Source: Cytophagales bacterium WSM2-2
GTDB taxonomy: Bacteria > Bacteroidota > Bacteroidia > Cytophagales > Cyclobacteriaceae
Direction: 5' to 3'
NCBI GenBank assembly: GCA_015472025.1
Contig: BNHL01000001.1
Span: forward strand, 5,010,001-5,074,000
Length of the DNA stretch: 64,000 nucleotides
In this document: one piece after another, positions 60,754 to 64,000 of the stretch
How the letters are laid out: the number at the start of each line of letters is the position of its first letter
Position numbering within the stretch: position 1 is the stretch's first letter
Program-made: the position numbers and the translations under genes
Notes under the pieces: generated by a model
The model's database searches: none
What the model was told of the DNA's origin: nothing
The model's input: only the letters and a program-made list of their open reading frames with translations

Positions 60754-61604
60754 TTTTTCGTGGGCAAGAATTCGTTGATAAGGTCTTTAAATATCTCATC
60801 ATTATCAAGGTCGCTTTGCTTTTCTTTATCGATCTTAATCGATTGTGCATAAGTATCACTTGCATAACGATAGATACTCCAACTCCCCTGGTTGTATTCC
60901 AGAGAAGTCAGGTTTTCAACCCAATCTCCTGAATTCAAATAGGTGACTTCTCCTTTGGGCGTACTAATGATGCGTATTTCCGGCTGATGAATATGTCCAC
61001 AGACTACATAGTCATACCCGTTTTCGATGGCTATTTCAGCTGCTGTTTTCTCAAACTCATTAATAAATTTTACGGCCTGCTTCACACTATCCTTCACTTT
61101 TTTCGAAAGTGAGATTTTTCCTTTTCCAAAAAATTTCAAAACAGCATTAACTGCCATGTTAATTACGATCAATGTGTCATACCCTATTGCTCCCAGTTTC
61201 GCGAGCCATTTTGAGTACTTCATCGTCACGTCAAATACATCACCATGAAAAACCCAGGCGCTTTTTCCGTGAAGGGAGATCACTTTCTTGTTTGCAATCT
61301 GGAAAGAGCCAAGTCTGAAACCTGCAAACTTTCGCAGCATCTCATCGTGGTTGCCTGTGAGGTAGGTGACCTTCGCTCCTTTCGCTATCATCCCGGTAAT
61401 GTGTTTCACCACCAGCATGTGCGATTTGGGCCAGTAGCGTTTACTGAACTGCCACATATCGATAATGTCGCCATTGAGGATAAGCCGGTTCGGTTTGATG
61501 GTCTTCAGATAACGCAAGAGTTCTTCGGCATGACAGCCATAGGTGCCGAGGTGCACGTCAGAGATAACAACCAGTTCTACTTCGCGTTTTCTTCTCTTGC
61601 CCAC
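60750..61604 (-). CDS. LpxH-like calcineurin-family phosphoesterase
   Basis: A 284-residue metallophosphoesterase resembling UDP-2,3-diacylglucosamine diphosphatase. All metal-binding blocks are present: 'VISDVHLGTYG', 'LNGDIIDMWQF', 'TGNHDEMLRKF', 'FHGDVFD' and 'CGHIHQPEI'. If it is LpxH it forms lipid X in lipid A synthesis; close relatives are annotated the same way in Bacteroidota. The length exceeds E. coli LpxH by about 40 residues, mostly in a helical insertion and a charged C-terminus. It is the first gene of the pair with the glycosyltransferase. Confidence 0.85.
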   Translation of the reverse strand: MGKRRKREVELVVISDVHLGTYGCHAEELLRYLKTIKPNRLILNGDIIDMWQFSKRYWPKSHMLVVKHITGMIAKGAKVTYLTGNHDEMLRKFAGFRLGSFQIANKKVISLHGKSAWVFHGDVFDVTMKYSKWLAKLGAIGYDTLIVINMAVNAVLKFFGKGKISLSKKVKDSVKQAVKFINEFEKTAAEIAIENGYDYVVCGHIHQPEIRIISTPKGEVTYLNSGDWVENLTSLEYNQGSWSIYRYASDTYAQSIKIDKEKQSDLDNDEIFKDLINEFLPTKK

Positions 61605-61827
61605 GATAGATTTGTTGACTCAAAGATCGGTATTGAAAAATTACTGTAATTTAAAATGAATGTTAGGTGAATGTTACCCGGTTTTTGAACAATCCTTCAC
61701 GTGAGATGCGGGATACACGGCTTCCGTTAGCATAACTAATTCACCAACAAGCTAAAAACAAGATTCTACTTGTCCTTTTTAATTCGTAATTCGTGATGCC
61801 AAATCTGGAATCAATAATCAAACACTT
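61605..61827. other. Intergenic region, no gene seen
   Basis: This 223-bp divergent region is the longest gene-free stretch in the window. I see no RNA gene, no convincing promoter pair and no repeat in it; very short open frames show no coding character. Confidence 0.6.
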
Positions 61828-62946
61828 ATGAAACAACAACTAAAATCAATTCTCTTTTGTATAGGTCTTCTGATAAGCTCGGCTGCGTGGTCACAAATGA
61901 CGCTACCACCCAGCGGCAATAACCAAAAAAGTGAAGTAACCCAATACCTCGGTCTGGCTAAAATTACTATCATCTATAGCAGCCCGGATGTAGGCGGACG
62001 TGAAATCTGGGGTAAACTGGTGCCTTATGGATTATCAAACCTGGGGTTCCTGAAAAGTACTGAGCAAAACCCCTCACCCTGGAGAGCTGGTGCAAACGAA
62101 AATACAATCATTACATTTTCACATGATGTGCAGGTGGAAGGCAAGCCACTTAAGGCGGGGACTTATGGCCTCCACATGATCCCGGGTGAAACCGACTGGA
62201 CCATTATTTTTTCAAACAGCAGTGGAGCTTGGGGAAGTTTCTCTTACGTGCCTGAGGAAGATGCGTTGCGTGTTACTGTAAAATCTGCACCGTGTGAGCA
62301 CAATGAATTTCTTACGTACGAGTTCACTGACCGCCTGCAAAACAGCGCCACCGCCCGGTTGAAGTGGGAAAAGCTTTCTGTCCCTTTCAAGATCAGCGTT
62401 CCCAATGGCGATGATCTTTACATTAAGAAGTTGCGTGAAGAGTTTACCAGCCAGAAAGGTTTCGCTTGGCAGAACATTGTTGCGGCAGCTAATTTCTGTG
62501 CTACTAAAAAAATCAACCTTGACGAAGCGATGAGCTGGCTCAATGCATTCACCAACCCGCCTCGTAACGTGAAGTATTTCCCGTTGTATAATTCTAAGGG
62601 CAATGTGTTTACCGCCATGGGCAAGAAAGACGAAGCTGATGCGATTATGAAAGAGGCGATTAATCTGCCCGATGCTACTGCCGGACAAATTGCAAACTAC
62701 GGCCGCACATTGATTACACAACAGCGCGCAAAAGATGCGCTTCCAGTATTTGAAGTTGGCTTCAAACGCTTCCCCACCACATCAGTAGCCTTGATGGGTA
62801 TGGCACGTGGCTACTCAGCCAACAGCGACAGCAAGAAAGCATTGAAGTTTGCACAAGATGCGCTCAAAGTGGAGACTGACCCAGCGGCTAAGACTGCTAT
62901 TGAAGGAATGATAAAGAAGTTGGAGAAAGGCGAGTCGATCAATTAA
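61828..62946 (+). CDS. DUF2911 domain-containing secreted protein with TPR-like C-terminus
   Basis: A 372-residue exported protein. It has a signal peptide ('LFCIGLLISSAAWSQ'), a DUF2911 domain (about 25-180) with 'SPDVGGREIWGKLVPYG' and 'PWRAGANENTIITFS', and 'GTYGLHMIPGETDWTIIFSN'. A C-terminal helical part (about 225-365) looks like two or three TPR-type repeats ('GNVFTAMGKKDEADAIMKEA', 'KKALKFAQDALKVE'). The DUF2911 family is widespread in Bacteroidota and has no established function. It is followed by a terminator. Confidence 0.88.
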   Translation: MKQQLKSILFCIGLLISSAAWSQMTLPPSGNNQKSEVTQYLGLAKITIIYSSPDVGGREIWGKLVPYGLSNLGFLKSTEQNPSPWRAGANENTIITFSHDVQVEGKPLKAGTYGLHMIPGETDWTIIFSNSSGAWGSFSYVPEEDALRVTVKSAPCEHNEFLTYEFTDRLQNSATARLKWEKLSVPFKISVPNGDDLYIKKLREEFTSQKGFAWQNIVAAANFCATKKINLDEAMSWLNAFTNPPRNVKYFPLYNSKGNVFTAMGKKDEADAIMKEAINLPDATAGQIANYGRTLITQQRAKDALPVFEVGFKRFPTTSVALMGMARGYSANSDSKKALKFAQDALKVETDPAAKTAIEGMIKKLEKGESIN

Positions 62947-62966
62947 ATTCTTAAAATATTGAAAGC

Positions 62967-62999
62967 AATCGGCTTTGAGCAATCGGGGCCGATTTTTTT
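62967..62999 (+). terminator. Rho-independent terminator after the DUF2911 gene
   Basis: Inverted repeat AATCGGC (62967-62973) and GCCGATT (62988-62994) with a 14-nt loop, followed by a T run to 62999. It reaches the stop codon of the convergent Uma2 gene at 62998-63000. Confidence 0.7.
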
Positions 63000-63591
63000 A
63001 TTCGTTTGGAAATACGAGGACCAAATCGATGGTTAATGCCGAAAGGGTAACAGGCACAATTTTATCTTCACGCACAAAAGGCTTTGAGCTGCTTTTGTAT
63101 TTTCCATTCTCATCAAGAATATAAATTAAAACCGTTTGCTCCACCGGATGCACGATCCAATATTCTCTAACACCAGAATTCTCGTAAACATCAAATTTTT
63201 GTCTTAAATCTTTACTCGATGTACTACTCGATAATATTTCTATAATCCAATCCGGGGCACCCAGGCATCCACGGTCATCAATTTTGGCTGGGTCGCAAAC
63301 GACACAAACATCTGGTTGAACAACAGTCGTGATTTCGGAGTCGCTGTTTCTATAGCTAGAAACCGGAAGTCTTACATCGAATGGAGCCACAAAAGCCTGA
63401 CATTTTTTCCCAACCAAATGATTGGCAATCTGACGTGTGAATTCGACACAAACCTTCTGGTGAGCAGTTCCCGGTGCCGGAGACATCTTGAAAATCTTGC
63501 CATGAATCAACTCTACCATTTCGGTCCATTGCCACTTGACATAGTCGGCATAGCTGTATGATCCTGACAAATCCGGCTCTTCGATTTTCAT
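62998..63591 (-). CDS. Uma2-family (DUF820) restriction endonuclease-fold protein
   Basis: A 197-residue protein of the Uma2/DUF820 family, with a PD-(D/E)XK nuclease-like core. The typical segments are 'KMSPAPGTAHQKVCVEF', 'VVQPDVCVVCDPAKID', 'GAPDWIIEILSSSTSSKD' (Asp and Glu of the active site) and 'KFDVYENSGVREYWIVHP'. The cellular role of this family is unknown; members are often numerous in Cyanobacteria and Bacteroidota. A perfect minus-strand TATCTTTG (63604-63597) sits 5 bp before the ATG, which could mean a leaderless transcript, but no matching TTTG is seen upstream. Confidence 0.88.
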   Translation of the reverse strand: MKIEEPDLSGSYSYADYVKWQWTEMVELIHGKIFKMSPAPGTAHQKVCVEFTRQIANHLVGKKCQAFVAPFDVRLPVSSYRNSDSEITTVVQPDVCVVCDPAKIDDRGCLGAPDWIIEILSSSTSSKDLRQKFDVYENSGVREYWIVHPVEQTVLIYILDENGKYKSSSKPFVREDKIVPVTLSALTIDLVLVFPNE

Positions 63592-63636
63592 AATGACAAA
63601 GATAGAGCTTTGAAAACCCGGATGCTTGACAACTTA

Positions 63637-64000
63637 TTATCTGGCAAACTTAAATCGCAGGTATTTTATCTTCTCCCCTTTCGCAGTAAACATTTCCTCG
63701 TACCGGGTTTTGATATCGAAGCATTCTTCGCGAAGATCAGATTGATATAAATCATGAGTGAATCTAATATCCTGGATATCCGTTCGCAGTTTCAGCTCCT
63801 CCAGTGTGTAATCAAACAAACCCGTGTTGTCTGTCTTAAACCTGAACCATCCGTCCTTCTTCAAAATTTTCTTGAACATATCCAAAAATCGTGGGCTTGT
63901 AAGTCTCCGCTTAATATCGCGTTTGCGCGGACGAGGATCGGGAAATGTCAACCAGATTTCATCGATTTCCTCTCCTGTGAAGAAACTTTCAATATTGAGA
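63637..64000 (-). CDS. trmB: tRNA (guanine-N7)-methyltransferase TrmB (C-terminal part)
   Basis: This is the C-terminal ~120 residues of TrmB, which methylates G46 to m7G in the variable loop of tRNAs. The frame is open at the right edge of the window, so the N-terminal SAM-binding half is missing. Diagnostic parts are 'EIWLTFPDPRPRKRDIKRR' followed by 'RLTSPRFLDMFKKIL', 'LKTDN'-type 'FRFKTDNTGLFDY' and the final 'KTRYEEMFTAKGEKI'. An internal ATG at 63951 is not the true start because the reading frame and the conserved motif continue upstream of it. Confidence 0.92.
   Translation of the reverse strand, partial: LNIESFFTGEEIDEIWLTFPDPRPRKRDIKRRLTSPRFLDMFKKILKKDGWFRFKTDNTGLFDYTLEELKLRTDIQDIRFTHDLYQSDLREECFDIKTRYEEMFTAKGEKIKYLRFKFAR

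Noticed and set aside
1-64000. Insertion sequences, integrase, prophage, toxin-antitoxin or known anti-phage defence genes
   Set aside because: None of the real coding regions shows transposase, recombinase, phage structural or defence-system motifs; the Uma2-family gene alone is not evidence of such a system.

Overview
The window is chromosomal DNA of a Bacteroidota bacterium, most likely a gliding Cytophagales-type organism. The evidence is two proteins with type IX secretion (T9SS) C-terminal sorting domains, an exosortase of the Bacteroidota-specific XrtF type, promoter-like pairs TTTG / TAnnTTTG about 20 bp apart, no obvious Shine-Dalgarno sequences, and families typical of the phylum (DUF6089 outer-membrane protein, DUF2911 protein). 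No rRNA, tRNA, CRISPR array, insertion sequence or integrase was seen. No gene-free stretch exceeds 300 bp; the longest is about 220 bp (61605-61827).

Bases 1-10447 hold housekeeping genes: the end of a SUF iron-sulfur operon (sufD end, sufS, sufE, a SufT/MIP18-type gene), a bacilliredoxin, a small DMT transporter, a Na+/H+ antiporter, queD-folE (pterin/queuosine precursors), mtaB (tRNA methylthiolation), a LolD-like ABC ATPase, sucC and an outer-membrane beta-barrel protein.

Bases 10448-56777 form one very long, tightly packed, minus-strand surface-polysaccharide locus. Many neighbours overlap by 1-19 bp. It starts with export and assembly genes (Wza-type lipoprotein, Wzc-type tyrosine autokinase, Wzx flippase). 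It then runs through sugar-nucleotide modules: an aminotransferase/WbqC/methyltransferase/acetyltransferase cassette, a HisH/HisF-like/amidotransferase acetamidino module, a CDP-glucose 4,6-dehydratase module and a second aminotransferase/acyltransferase pair. About ten glycosyltransferases, two membrane O-acyltransferases, a carbamoyltransferase and a Wzy-like polymerase accompany these. The promoter-distal end carries two different initiating phosphoglycosyl transferases and a complete PglF-PglE-PglD-type set for a diacetamido (bacillosamine-like) sugar. Inside that set are exosortase XrtF, its partner protein, a giant beta-repeat T9SS protein and a 62-aa protein with an exosortase-type tail. 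This last block is the most interesting part of the window: it suggests that surface-protein sorting, glycan initiation and secretion are genetically coupled.

Bases 56854-64000 return to ordinary genes: a T9SS subtilisin-like protease with a lipoprotein partner, a degenerate TrpF-like barrel protein, a glycosyltransferase/LpxH-like phosphoesterase pair, a DUF2911 protein, a Uma2-family nuclease-like protein and the 3' part of trmB, which runs off the window.
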